Below are positions 11,160 to 22,729 of a stretch of 64,000 nt of DNA, piece by piece; position 1 is the first letter of the stretch, and each line of letters begins with the position of its first letter. The position numbers and the translations under genes were made by a program. The notes below the pieces were generated by a model. The model was not told where the DNA came from. It saw only the letters and a program-made list of their open reading frames with translations, and did no database searches. This stretch comes from Selaginella tamariscina (lineage: Eukaryota > Streptophyta > Lycopodiopsida > Selaginellales > Selaginellaceae), in NCBI GenBank assembly GCA_003024785.1, contig PUQB01000010.1, positions 437,456-501,455 on the forward strand, given 5' to 3'.

Positions 11160-11877
11160 TCAGCTGGAACGGTAAGCACCTCCGAGCCAGGCTTTGTCGA
11201 TGTGTTACCGATGTGCTAGAGAGGCCGTTTAACCCGCTGATGAGGTAGTGCCGTATCAGTCGTTGCCACTCTGGGACGTCTGGGCTGGTCCTCTGTTCGG
11301 TTGTTCATGGTAATGTGCCTTGGTCAACAGTTGTCCCAAAAAGGTCAGCGTCTGGTATGTCGAGCAAATTGGCGGCCTCCGCTGGTTCGCCGCTCGTTAT
11401 TTGGGAGAGGAGGTTTGGTGATACATGTAGTTTACTTGCCTTATGGATTACAGTAAATTCGAACTCCTGCAAGAGGAGTATCCACCGCGCCGGCCTCTGG
11501 TGAGCTGTGGTTTGCTCACGAGGTATAGCAGAGCATGGTGATCTCCAATCAGTATGAAGTGGTTACCAGAAGGTAGTAGCGAAACTTAGATACCTCGTAA
11601 ATGACTGCCAAGCATTCTTTGTCGGTCGCCGAGTAGTTGCGTTCGGCCGGCATCATGAGTCGACTTCCGTATGCTATGGGTTAGAGCATCCTCTCGTCGT
11701 CCTCCTGGGACCGAACCGCACCCGCTCTATGCTTGAGCCATCCGTCTGTAGGTGGAACTGGCGGTTCCAATCGGTGGAAATGAGGATGGGCGCTTCACCA
11801 GCTGGCGCTTTATGTCTTTGAAGCCCGCCTCTCAGTGGGCGGTCCATTCATACGAGCTTCCTTGGTGAGTAATTCAG
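11160..11877 (-). pseudogene. TAT-1 RNase H region (degenerate)
   Basis: The minus strand reads PAERNYSATDKECLAVIYEV, then SKFRYYLL, the typical Ty3/gypsy RNase H block in which the ATDKECLA glutamate is catalytic. It is followed by a connection to integrase with LLSQITSGEPAEAANLL. Stops interrupt the domain. It would degrade the RNA strand during cDNA synthesis. Confidence 0.7.
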
Positions 11878-12570
11878 TCATTGGTTGGGCCCTATCAGCA
11901 TACTTCCGGATAAACTTGCGATAGAACCTGCTTTCCCAAGGAATCTTCGGAGTTCCGTGACGTTTTGTGGAGGGGGCATTTCGGCCAGTGCTCGTATTGA
12001 ACTTGGGTCCACCGTGATGCTTCTTTGGAAACGATGTGCCCTAGCAACTTTCCCGCAGTCATGCCAAATACACACTTTGAGGGGTTAAGAGATATCCCAT
12101 TTCCTAGTAGTGCCGGAATACCCATTCAAGCGTGTCACATGGTCTGGTCCGCTGATCCGTAGCTGTGAAGTCGTCCAGGAATGCCCGAACAAATCTGTGA
12201 GGTTGTTCGGGAAATACCTGTTGGACCAACCTTTGAAACGTGGCTGGAGCGTTGCAGAGTTCGAATGGCATAACTCTGAAGGCGTAAGCACCCCAGTCTG
12301 TGATGAATGCAGTTTTGGCTTGGTCATCCTAACGATCGTCACCTGGTTGTATCCATTGAAGTCGTCCATGAACGAGTACATCTCGTGGCCCGTACGTCTT
12401 CTAGGATGGCCTCTGTGAAATGGAATAGGGAACGGGTCCTTCTCCGTGGCAGCATTAAGCCATCGATAATCTATGCAGATCCTCAATCGGCCATCCTTCT
12501 TTAGTACGATCACAATTGGTGACAGCCATTTCGGGTTCTCGATGGGTAGACGAAGTCCGCTTCGAGCCAC
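11878..12570 (-). pseudogene. TAT-1 reverse transcriptase (degenerate)
   Basis: The minus strand reads SPIVIVLKKDGRLRICIDYR, WLNAATEKDPFPIPF (fingers and palm), MYSFMDDFNGYNQV (first catalytic Asp block) and, after frame changes, LNPSKCVFGMTAGKLLGHIV (the thumb-side block). Block order and spacing match Ty3/gypsy reverse transcriptase. Several frame breaks make it non-functional. Confidence 0.8.
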
Positions 12571-13215
12571 TTGTCGATCTCTTGTTTGGCTTTTCGGGCT
12601 AGTTTGGGTTGATGCAGTAGCGTTGTTGCCAGCTGGGTCGAGTGTCGAGTTTTAGTTTAATTCGATGCTGGCACAACTCCGGCGGTACTCCCCTTAGGTC
12701 GTGATAGGTCTAGACGAATACCTCCCTGTATCTACGAAGACAGTCGGTAATCTCTCTCCTAGCTATGCTCCGATGTGAGCATTAACATTTACTAGTCGGG
12801 GATCTTTGTCGGGGATCTTTGTCAGTCCTATGTTGACCTACTTGACCACTACTTCGGGAGTTATGTTCCACCCATACATTGGCTTGCTACAGTACTCTTC
12901 CTGGGCCGACGGGGCTAGACTCTGCATTTCCTTCCACAGAACAGGCCAGGATTTGAGCTTCTGGAGTGTCTGCTTCGGTTTCTAACCGAGTCATTAGGTA
13001 CGCAGCAACTGACTCCCGTACTTCCTGTTGAGGTTCCACCTCTCCTATGATGAATAGCTCTGGCAAACAAGCTAGGATGGCCGCTTCTTCTCATCATCCA
13101 GCCCCTCTCCCCAGTCTGGGAGATGGTATTCCTGGGGTTGGGATTCCGAGGGTGGCGCCGAGACTTGCTTCGTAGTAATGGATATGACCCCCTCCTTGAC
13201 GGGAATCCGAATCCG

Positions 13216-13671
13216 CTACTTCTCCCAATCGTGTTGTACCCTTGCGCCCCAGAGCCACGGTCGGCCCAGGAGTAAGTCGAACCCTAATTTTGCGTGCATG
13301 TCGAGGACGACAACGTTTATCAGGAACTTGATGTCTTTTATCCTGATGCTTACCTCCCTCATGATGCCCTTAGGGACCACCTTGGCTTGGTTCGCCATGC
13401 ATATGAGGAAGAGTGAGGGCTCCGGGGGTGGCATCCCCAGTTGTTGATGGAGTTCTGTGGACATGATATTCACGCTTGATCCCCCATCTATGATCACATT
13501 GTGGACTGTGCGGCATGCCATTTGGACGGGAATGGCCGGTACATCGTCCACAAAGTCTATCGCTATTGTTGCGACCCTTGTGGCCGCGACTGTGGGCTCG
13601 TGCAGTTCTCTGGTGAGGACTTCATACAGCCCTGGGGATAAGCATAGCAATTCTCCTAAGGTTACCAACAT
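13216..13671 (-). pseudogene. TAT-1 aspartic protease
   Basis: An open frame with VHNVIIDGGSSVNIMS and, at the end, FDLLLGRPWL. The active-site triplet is D-G-G rather than the common D-T/S-G; the flanking GSSVNI matches plant non-chromovirus Ty3/gypsy proteases, whose active site often departs from DTG. It would cut the Gag-Pol polyprotein. The frame is open over about 150 residues, the best-preserved part of this element. Confidence 0.7.
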
Positions 13672-13730
13672 GTAGGTTTCTCGCCTCTGCGCCTTGTGCC
13701 AATCTTACCTGTTCTGCAGCCGCTTCCACT

Positions 13731-16306
13731 TCAACACGTCTTTGCTCCCACTGACCTAGTTTCAAGTTCGGCTGCCACTTCCTCCCCATTGGACTTCTCA
13801 TTGTCTTCCTCCTCCAAGTCAACTGGTCGTCTCGTTTGTTGGGCTTGTGACCTCATGATTGCCCCGCATTGCAGCTCGAGGGTTGACGTTTCTACATGGT
13901 GGGCCTGTGGTGTGGGACCTAGTGTTGCTAGGGTTGGTCCCTTGGCCACTCCTATGGCTTTTGGTACATGTGCTTCTAGCATGGGTTTGAGCATCGCGAT
14001 CCAGGGGCATCGGTACAGTGGATGGTGTTCACTGCACAACATGCATATCAACTCCCGGCGTTCCAACCGTCTATTTTATCGTCGTACCTCGGTCGGTTTT
14101 GTTGTCGCTCCCAGGAGTGTGACCTCTGGTTGCGGTCTCCTGACCGTGATCTGCGGCGGGGTTGGCCACCACCAAGGCCCCCATATCGTCGGTCCCCCAG
14201 GTGATCCGCCTCTATCGCTCGATGGCCCAGGCGCCGGTTTGGGGTGGCGTGCTGCTTAGGAGCTTGGTTTAGTTGGTAACAGTCATCTGTGTTGTGAGAT
14301 CCATGGACATTACATACTTTGCAATATCTATCCCTACACGATGTGTATCCTAACTGAGCAAGGGTCGCCGCTAGGTCTTCCTGCCTTGCGACCGCTCTGT
14401 AAGTCTCCCTTCGTTGGGATTGCTCATGCTCCCTAGTCCCCCTCTGTCTCTCCTTCCAAGTCGGATTGGAAACATCCGAGAGGTCTTCCTCGTCCGTGGT
14501 GGTGTCGTTGGCCCCTTCTGCGTCCGGTTGGTCCTGCGCCTTCCTTTCTTGGCGTTTTTCAGCTTCCTTCTTCTTAGCCTTCTTGGCGTACCGGAGTAAC
14601 TTGTCGAACATTTGGTCGTCATCTAAGCCAATCCACTTGCGGATCTTCGGCCGCAGTCCCTTTTGGTATCACATTTTCTTGGTCAAGTCAACTGGGGTGT
14701 CTCTTAGCTAGGCGATATACCCCAGCATGTGGACCGTGTATTTGTCGACCGACTCTCCTGCTTTCTGTTTCAAGCTCGTTAGCTTGTGGATCATCTCCTC
14801 TTCACTCTTTTCCTCCCAGAAGGTATCCAAAAACGCCCTTCGTGTGGTTTTTCAGCGGGCTCCTTCATTTGCCTCGTGGAATCGCATCCACCAGGCGTGT
14901 GCCTTCTTGTCCAGAGTGCATGTGAAGGCACTCAACTTCTTGTGATTGTCAATTACACTCCAAAGTTCGCACACCTGTTCGAACTTGTGTACGTGTTGGT
15001 ATGCGTCTTCCCCCTTCGCTCCACGGAACGCGAGTAAGGGCACTGTTACGGTGCTCTCCTGCATTCGATTGATCACGTGGGCTAATAAGGTAACTGGGTC
15101 GGTTCCCATGGCATCCCGTTGTTCCTGAGAAGTGTTCCGATCCGGACCCTCCGCTTCGAATGTGGTGTAGTCCACGTCCCGGTATTCTATGGGTACCTTT
15201 CTCCTTCCTCGCGGCCCTGCCCTCCTGTTGAGGGTGGGTGACGAGGACGAGCTCCTCCCAACTGTCCTCGAGGGCCCCCACCGCGGGACCAACATGATGG
15301 CTGGTGGTGCGGCTTACCTTGGCTGGACGGTATTCCCTCCTCCAGCGAGTAGTTTTGTAGGACCAGGTGCGGAATCTCCCGCGACGTCTAGATGGTCGTG
15401 ATCGATGGGGCGATTCCTCCTCGCCCAAAGATGGTATCCCCCCATCTGGTGATGGTTGCGGCTCTGCCGTTGCCCTGGCGGATTTCCCTCGTGGGGCCGG
15501 CGATACTAGTCGCTCAGGCGAATCTCGCCCTTAGACGAATTCCTCTCGTCCCTTCTCCAAAGTGGCCACTATGCAGCCCCTCTTTCTGGTGCCTCCTCCC
15601 AGTCCGTCAGCTTGTCGACGTCCAATCGCCTTCGTGCAGGTGGTCGTCCCATGTGTACCCCGGCCTTCCGAAGCCTTGGGTTCTCATCTTGGTAACCACC
15701 CTGGCCTGCTGCATCGTCCGATCGGCTGAACTTTTGGTGCAAAGGTTGCCTTGTTGGCAATCGATGCCCCTCCCTACGGGGGCCTTCTAGAGGCTCTTCC
15801 TCTCCTCTTTCCGGGCAGACACGGCGCCCCCCGCGTCACCCTGGTGGGTGACGACGGCCCTGGGTTTCCTACCTTACGTCCATCGTGGCGTTGGTCACAC
15901 TGGGCTTCTGGCTCACATCCCCGTTGCTATCCGTGTTGCTTTCGCCCCTCGAGATTCCTGCCTCTGTCGCAGGCTTGCCCTTTCTTGGGGTTGTCTTGTG
16001 CGAGGTTTCCTCCTTCGGGGGTACTCGTCAAACACTGGTTCTGTTCTTTGGTGTGGGGCTCTTCGTGGCCATCACTTTCACCTACGTCGAGAGGTGGAGG
16101 GCTTTCGTTGTCTTGCCATCCATCCCACTCTTCATCGTAGGTTACAGTCGGGCGAAGTCGCCTGTCCGGGTGCTGTTCATACCCGCATGCTACCGTGCCT
16201 GGACTGTCATCTGGACGTGCTGTGGTTCCTTCATATCCTTCTTCATCGTCGACGATGTGCGACCGCCTCTACCACTGGTGTGTCGGGTCTACCGCTGCTC
16301 GGAGAT
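13731..16306 (-). pseudogene. TAT-1 gag (degenerate)
   Basis: Capsid-type protein. It begins ATGGCTGAATCTCC (MAESPSSGRPDTP), the ATG lying within the 11-bp motif shared with the inversion breakpoint (16307-16317 on the plus strand). The capsid region near 15000 reads LTLLAHVINR-like sequence, then LSAFTCTLDKKAHAWW. The nucleocapsid near 14280-14330 reads CKVCNVHGSHNTDDC, a CCHC-type zinc knuckle close to the C..C..HG..H.T..C form of Tat-type gag. An acid/lysine-rich linker lies between. Multiple frames; broken. Confidence 0.7.
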
Positions 16307-16317
16307 TCAGCCATGTG

Positions 16318-17226
16318 TTTACTGAAGATTCATAAAAGGTTACTCAAAGATAGCGGCACCATTGACAGATCTCACGAAAAACATTCCATGACATTGGACT
16401 CTAAAGTGCCAATGGGTGTTTGTCAAACTCAAAGAAGCTATCTCTTCTGAGTCAATTTTGCAAATGGCCGTCTTTGAAGATCCATTTGAGGTAGAGTGTG
16501 ATGCTTCCAACTTTTCAATTGGTGGTGTATTGCAATAGAAAGAACATCCAGTGTCCTTTTTCTCAAAGAAGTTAGATGCCACGCAAACTCGATGGCCTAC
16601 TCACGAAAAGGAGATGTATGCTATTGTTGCTTCCTTGGAATATTGGTGTCATTATCTTCCAAGTCATGGCACTGTAGTTTAGACAGATAGTGTAACTCTA
16701 AGGTATTTTGAAACGTAGCCGTAGCTATCACCAAAATATGCTAAATAGCAATAGAAGTTGGCACGATTTCAACCTTAAATCAGACATAAAGCTAGAAAAG
16801 ACAATGTGATAGCTGATGCACTCAGTAGGAAAGGTCATATTCATATTTTGTCAGCACTAGTGTCAACTCTGATGGATGAATTTGTGACAGCGTATCCTCA
16901 AGACGAGTTTGCTAATGAGGCTTTGAACTTGGTGACAAAGAGGAAACAAGTTCATCAATTACGAAGAGATGGTAATATTCCAGCAAGAATAGAAAGTCGA
17001 ATGGATGCACTCAAATAGGCACATTTTGCAATGCGAGATGGAGTTCTTTATTATAAAGAAAAGAAACTCTATGTTCCAGAAGGAACATGGAGGGAGAGGC
17101 TGTTAAGAGAGCATCACGACGTTCCTTTGGCAGGACATGGTGGAAGCATAAGACGTTGGCTTTGTTGAAATAGGGATTCTATTGGCCAGGTAAGATAGAC
17201 GATGTTGCTATGTTAAGACATGCCTT
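16318..17226 (+). mobile_element. Chromovirus CHR-1, RNase H to integrase zinc-binding part (inside the inversion)
   Basis: Plus strand: RFIKGYSKIAAPLTDL-like start, VECDASNFSIGGVLQ, PVSFFSKKLDATQTRW, THEKEMYAIVASLEYW (RNase H), then ARKDNVIADALSRKGHIHIL and YVPEGTWRERLLREHHDVPL (integrase N-terminus). It breaks off at acatgcc against the TAT-1 target-site copy GCCTT (17222-17226). The continuation is at 5542-6327 on the minus strand. In-frame stops are common, many of them CAG/CAA/TGG to TAG/TAA/TGA changes. Confidence 0.8.
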
Positions 17227-17900
17227 TGGTTGACGGTGGTCAAACACCGTCAAACGGCCAGCTGGCGTGGACGAGCGACGAGACAAAGCGCCGGATAAGG
17301 AAGGTACCGTAGGTACGAACTGATGGCGACAAATGTCAGGCGGCAGCGTAACCAGGCGTAGATTCGATCGTCCAGATCAACTACCCAGGGTACATAGGAC
17401 AGCACGCGTGAGAGAGGCGAATAAATGAGATAGACAGGACTCTGTCACAAGGCGGCATACTAGTAAGGTGCCACCTGTACCTAGGGTCTAGCACTAGGTA
17501 ACCCACTATATAAGCAGGAAGGTTGGTAGTGGGTCGGGGTTTTTGGGAGTCAAGTTTGTGTCTTGTATCTTGCTCCTCTATCAAAGATAGTTTGTACTCA
17601 AATAGGCAATATAATATATCCATACTCCTTCTATTCACCTTACAAGCGGGGATTGCCTGCTTGTCCCACTCCTAGGCTGACCAACGCTCTCTGCCAAACC
17701 ATCATAGTAGAACTCCCCTACCCTGTACACGGACCCTCGCAACGTCCAGGTAAAGGCCATCCAGCACCTTCTAGTACTTCCGAGGTAAGGCTGGCTTGCT
17801 GGTTCGGACCTTCGGAGTTGGACGTTCTCCACAGCGTCCTGGCGACCACTGAGGCTTCTTGAGAAGCACCACATCTGGCCTGTGGAGTCCTCGATGACCA
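17227..17900 (+). repeat. TAT-1 5' LTR (carried by the inversion)
   Basis: TGGTTGACGGTGGTC to GATGACCA, about 674 bp, the reverse-complement partner of 6333-7010 and 7219-7917. A TATA-like motif lies in ccactatataagcagg near 17505-17520. It is followed by a leader with a primer-site-like sequence. It is a true 5' LTR, not a solo LTR, once the inversion is taken into account. Confidence 0.8.
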
Positions 17901-18148
17901 TTTGTGGCGACCACGGAGGGATAGATAGTACACACGGATGGAGTTCACTGTAGCAAGCAGAGTTGCAACCCAAAGGAGAGCCGGGATTAACTCGTTTGAA
18001 CAAATAGAGATCGACGAGCAACAGCTGGCCAAGAGGATGCAACGGGCCGGCTGAGGGAGGTTGATGGAAGGTGGCGAGGCACCTCGGTTGCCGCAAGAAG
18101 CCCATGCCTCACCTACCCGAGGGAACGATGTAAATATCACATGGCTGA
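17901..18148 (+). promoter_or_regulatory. TAT-1 leader with primer-binding-site-like sequence and gag start
   Basis: Three bases after the LTR end, plus a TG, the sequence TGGCGACCACGGAGGGA (17905-17921) has the TGGCGAC form of tRNA primer sites in plant Tat-type elements; I cannot name the tRNA. The leader runs about 220 bp to ATGGCTGA at 18141-18148, the first codons of gag, and is cut there by the inversion breakpoint. The rest of gag is at 16306 and below on the other strand. Confidence 0.6.
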
Positions 18149-18490
18149 CCCCGTCAGACCAAGAAATGATCTAACTTCATGCATGTCTTTCAAAGTCGTT
18201 CACTCGATAATAGCTTGAATTTTCTTTGGATCCATGGCAACCTTCCCACATAAGATCGAGTGTCCAAGAAATCTACCTTGGTTTCATCAAATGCACACTT
18301 GCTTTTCTTTAGCATACAACTAGTTCCCTCTCGTGTTCCACATGTTTCTCAATTGTCGAAATGAAAGCCAGAATGTCATCAATATACACCACTACAAACT
18401 CGTCTAGATAGTCTTTAAACACATCATCTATCATTGTGCAAAAAGTTGCTGGAGCATTGCACAACCCGAATGGGAAGACTAGAAACTAAT
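18149..18490 (-). mobile_element. Chromovirus CHR-1, reverse transcriptase part
   Basis: The minus strand reads FPFGLCNAPATFCTM, VVVYIDDILAFI (the YIDD catalytic box), SKCAFDETKV and DPKKIQAIIE, ending VRSFLGLTG at the inversion breakpoint. The plus-strand copy of the same stretch is at 19300-19550 in CHR-2. The upstream half of the element is missing: at about 18490 it joins head-to-head with CHR-2. Confidence 0.75.
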
Positions 18491-21417
18491 AATATAGCAA
18501 GAGCAGTTCCTGTCCAAATCAAATGTTGAAAGGCTAAGCTAGACTTAGTTGTCTCAAATATGACGGGGTTTGACTTTGATTTGAGTATGGAATGGTTTTA
18601 TAAATATGTAGTCGAAATGAGGGGTTCCAGAGATAATCGAATCACGCTTGCAGCAGATAAAGAGGACATTAGCAAAATAACGCTCAAGATGGAAACGCTA
18701 ACTAATATGGATTGGAATTCTATATTTCTTACCTTAACTCAGTTGCTTAAGGTGGTTAAACATCGGGAACGTGTATTTCTTGCAATGGTTTTGGATACTG
18801 TTGGAGTCAAAATAAGAGATGGTCAAGAATCTGTTCTCGAACCTATTTTGGAAGTCTTGAACATGTTTAAGGAAATGTCGCCGAAAGACTTGCCGCTCGA
18901 GTTACCTCCATGTCGAGCTGTGGACCACTGAATAGAGATTTTGCCAGGTTTGTCTCCATCGGCAAAAGCCCCATATCGATTGAATCCTCAAGAGTTAGTA
19001 GAATTGAAGAGACAGTTGACAAAATTGATTAGTCAAGAACACTTCGACCTAATCGATTGCCGTATGGTGCAACGATCTTGTTTGTAATGAAAAAGGATGG
19101 TACGATGCGAATGTGTGTGAACTATCGAGCACTAAACACAATAACTATCAAAAATAAATATCCTCTTCCACGAGTGGACGACTTATTTGATAGATTATCA
19201 AAAGTAAAGTATTTTTCAAGAATAGACTTGAGATCCGGATATCATCAGTAGATAATGACATCAAGAAGACCACTTTTCGAATGTGTTATGGATCATTTGA
19301 GTTTCTAGTCTTGTCATTCGGGTTGTGCAATGCTCCAGCAACTTTTTGCACAATGATGGATGATGTGTTTTAGAGACTATCTAGACAAGTTTGTAGTGGT
19401 GTATATTGATGACATTTTGGTTTTCATTTTGACAATTGAGGAACATGTGGAACACGAGAGAGAACCAGTTATATGCTAAAGAAAAGCAAGTGCGCATTTT
19501 GTTAAACCAAGGTAGATTTCTTGGGACACTCGATCTTATGTGGGAAGGTGTAGACTCTAAAGTGCCAACGGGCGTTTGTCAAACTCAAAGAACCTATCTC
19601 TTCTAAGTCAGTTTTGCAAATGGCCGTCTTTGAAGATCCATTTGAGGTAGAGTGTGATGCTTCCGACTTTTCAATTGGTGGTGTATTGTAATAGAAAGAA
19701 CATCCAGTGTCCTTTCTCTCAAAGAAGTTAGATGCCACGCAAACTCGATGGCCTACTCACGAAAAGGAGATGTATGCTATTGTTGCTTCCTTGGAATATT
19801 GGCGTCATTATCTTCCAAGTCATGGCATTGTGGTTTAGACAGATAGTGTAACTCTAAGGTATTTTAAAACGTAGCCGAAGCTATCACCAAAATATGCTAA
19901 ATGGCAGTAGAAGTTGGCACGATTTCAACCTGAAATCAAACATAAAGCTAGAAAAGACAATGTGGTAGCTGATGCACTCAGTAGGAAAGGTCATCTTCAT
20001 ATTTTGTTAGCACCAGTGTCAACTCTAATGAATGAATTTGTGATAGCGTATATTCCAGCAGGAATAGAAAGTCGAATGGATGCACTCAAACAGGCACATT
20101 TTACGGTGCAGGATGGAGTTCTTTATTATAAAGAAAAGAGACTCTATGTTCCAGAAGGAATATGGAGGGAGAGGTTGTTAAGAGAGCATCACGATGTTCC
20201 TTTGGCAGGACATGGTGAAAGGCATAAGACATTAGCTTTGTTGAAATAGGGATTTTATTGGCCGGGTATGATAGACGATGTTGCCAAGTATGTTAAGACA
20301 TGCCCCACATGTCAACAAGTGAAAAGTCAATCGCAAAAAACAAGCTAGGAAGTTGTAGTGTATACCCATTCCAGAGTGGCCATTTCAAAGTGTTACTTTG
20401 GACTTTATCATAGGATTGCCAAAATCTTGTGGTTTCAATGCCCTCATGGTGGTGGTCGATCGATTTTCAAAGGTTGCTCATTTTGTTCCAATTATAGAAA
20501 CAGTGAATGCAAAACAAGCAGCGGAGTTGTTCTTCCACGAGGTGGTACGATGCTAAGGTTCAGTACGGCTTACCATTCGCAAACATATGGTCAAACGGAG
20601 AGGGTGAACCGGCAAGTCAAGGACTATCTCAGATGCTATATTTAAAATGATCAACTTGATTGGGCTGAACACTTGGATATGGCTAAGATATGTTACAATA
20701 ACTTGGCACATACTGCGATCAAGTGTAACCCAATGAAAGTGTTAACTGGGAATAAAGGTGGTATTCTTCAGAGTATGGTGTTACCAAAAGACAATGTCAA
20801 TTGAGTTCCCTTTGTAGTAGAGTTCATTGGACAGTTGTATTAGACATGAGAAGCTGCTCGTCAAGCGATGGCTACAGCACAGAAAAGGTATCGTTAGCAA
20901 TACGATAAGCATTGGCGAGATGTAGAGTATCAGGTTGGGATATGGTATTGTTGAATACCAAAAACCTGAGGGTTCCAACGACTCTTTCGAGGAAGTTTCT
21001 ATCGCACTACATAGGTCCATACAAGGTGGTGAAGCGAATAGAAAAGTGGTTTATGGGTTAGATCTTCCTCCAGAGTTGGGAGCGATACACAATGTGTTTC
21101 ATGTCAATTTACTCAAACCATTCCACAAAGATGAGAAACATCCGGATAGATATCATAGTTTACGTTCGCCTCCAAAATTAGTTGGTGAAGAGAAAGAATT
21201 CGAAGTTGAGGCGATATTAAAAGGAAGGAACATTCATGGACGGCAAAAACGTAAACGTGAATATCTTGTTAAGTGGAAAGGTTACCCGACATGCAAGTCG
21301 ACATGGGAACCATTGGAGAATCTGCAGAACGCGATGGAGATAGTGAATGAGTTTGAGGCAAGGTCTCAAACTATTGGTAATAATGATGAAAATAAAGTAA
21401 ACTTTATTTCTTATTAA
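18491..21417 (+). pseudogene. Chromovirus CHR-2 pol: protease end, RT, RNase H, integrase, chromodomain
   Basis: Plus strand, in order: FDFDLSMEWF (end of protease), [52 protein letters not shown] and IDLRSGYHQ (RT); FGLCNAPATF near 19320; RNase H from about 19630 (VECDASDFSIGGVL); integrase (REHHDVPLAGHGE, TCPTCQQVKSQS, LMVVVDRFSKVAHFVP); and a chromodomain (EVEAILKGRNIHGRQKRKRE, YLVKWKGYPTCKSTWEPLEN) with its aromatic residues, stop after 21414. Chromodomains steer integration to marked chromatin. The 5' part (LTR, gag, most of protease) is absent. Compared with CHR-1, CHR-2 lacks part of the RT-RNase H link near 19550 and about 80 bp near 20050. Many stops; dead. Confidence 0.85.
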
Positions 21418-21772
21418 CCTAGGGGCCAACAAACAACCTTAACTAAAAGCCTCTAATATAAATTCTAGTTAACTTAAAGAAATTAACTAGCTTGTTGTCT
21501 GTGTCGGGTGACAGACTTTACAGATGTACAAAAGGTCTTCAAGTGACTTCTTGTCGTAGGTGGTGCCTCCGACAGCTGAGTAGTTGCTCAGTGAACGACG
21601 GTTCTAAAGTACTTGGCTTCGCATGATACAAGGGGAGTAATAAAACTTGTGAACTTTTTGCTAACTCCACGTAGAGTGATTAACGTTAGTTTTCAATTAA
21701 TTTTTTCTAACCTAATCTAATCTTGGAGTTAGACATCAATGAGGACATTGACATTTTCAAAGGCAGGGAGTG
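21418..21772 (+). mobile_element. CHR-2 3' untranslated region with polypurine tract
   Basis: No ORF. It ends in AAAGGCAGGGAGTG (about 21759-21772), a purine-rich tract directly before a TG dinucleotide, the expected primer for plus-strand DNA synthesis. Confidence 0.5.
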
Positions 21773-22460
21773 TGTCATAGTTTTTATTATGACTCGACCC
21801 TTTACTTTGGGGTTTGATTGTTGTTACCTACCAAGTTGTGTGACGAACCCTAGATGTAGTAAGAAACATGCCCACTTAGTGCACTTGGGTATCTGGTGAT
21901 GGTCCAGCTGGGTGTCATTTGGTATTTGCAAGAAACTCTAGGTGAAGCTAAAACTTACCTTCTAGAAAAGTCTCCCCCGTTTTGACGTTCCAGGTTAGGG
22001 TTTTTCGCAAGCTAAGCTTGTGTCGTCAAGGCGCAACCCTCTGTTGTGCCACCCAAACTTTCACACAACATGAGTACGTCCCACCTTTGAGTTAGATTAT
22101 CCTTATCATTGGTAGGATCTCGCCTTTGGGATAGGGGTACATCACTTCCAAAGAGTTAGTCAAATTCCTTATTCGAAAACCTGTTCGCAAGCTCAAAGGC
22201 ATTGCTCGAGTTCACGTTCTATAGAACTAGTGGTTGAGGCCTTGCTCCGGCTGCCTCAACCACGCCAAGCTAGGAACGACACTTATAGCTTGGCTGGTCC
22301 ATATATCTTGATTCACAAGGTGAGCCTCGTTTAAGGACTTTGTCAGCTAGGGGCTTAAGTTCCTAAGGGTTGGGTTCTTAATATGGGTTACTTTACCAGA
22401 TTCCGTAGGGTTTCCAAAAGAGGAGTCCATGGTTGGCAACTGCGAGCCGCCTTTGTGACA
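21773..22460 (+). repeat. CHR-2 probable 3' LTR
   Basis: TGTCATAG at the start and TTTGTGACA at the end give TGTC..GACA inverted ends over about 688 bp, directly after a purine tract and following a chromovirus pol. No second LTR is present because the element is 5'-truncated, so the boundaries rest on these signals alone. Confidence 0.55.
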
Positions 22461-22729
22461 CCAAGTAAAAACTCTGATAGCACACATATGAACATAGATA
22501 TATTCTCTCTTATAACAATGTTCAGATAATATACATATAAAACAATATGCATTATTTTTATAACATGTGTATGTTAAATGTACTTATATCTTCAATCCCA
22601 AAAAACCTAAAAAAACCATTACACGTCATAAAAGTAAAGAGAAGGAATAAAATTTGTGAATATTCACTGTGGTGCATTATCTAACGGTTCAAAAATTTTC
22701 TAATATGAAATATTCACTTTATATGCTTT
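22461..22729. repeat. Short copy of the MTPSL upstream flank
   Basis: From about 22615 the sequence (cattacacgtcataaaagtaaag type, then gtgaatattcactgtggt and aatatgaaatattcactttatatgcttt) matches 515-640, 46560-46670 and, inverted, 37436-37500. It is the left flank of the GYP-1 insertion; the right flank resumes at 32325 with the next bases of the same sequence. Confidence 0.7.

Larger units (their letters stand above)
16307..18148. other. Inverted segment (about 1.84 kb) with 11-bp inverted duplication at its ends
   Basis: TCAGCCATGTG at 16307-16317 and its reverse complement CACATGGCTGA at 18138-18148 bound a segment holding chromovirus CHR-1 RNase H/integrase, the TAT-1 5' LTR and the TAT-1 leader. 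All are in the wrong orientation relative to their partners on both sides. Turning this segment around in thought puts the TAT-1 LTR and leader directly in front of the TAT-1 gag, and joins the CHR-1 reverse transcriptase (18149-18490) to its RNase H. Both elements are explained by this one event. Confidence 0.8.

Noticed and set aside
17227..17900. Solo LTR of the Tat-like family
   Set aside because: The flanking leader, gag start and target-site copy show that it is the displaced 5' LTR of TAT-1.
22466..22486. AAAACTCTGATAGCA after the CHR-2 LTR, close to the reverse complement of the common primer site TGGTATCAGAG
   Set aside because: It has one mismatch in the key TGG end, lies on the wrong side for a plus-strand element, and no minus-strand LTR is found to its right. 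Most likely chance or an old flank.
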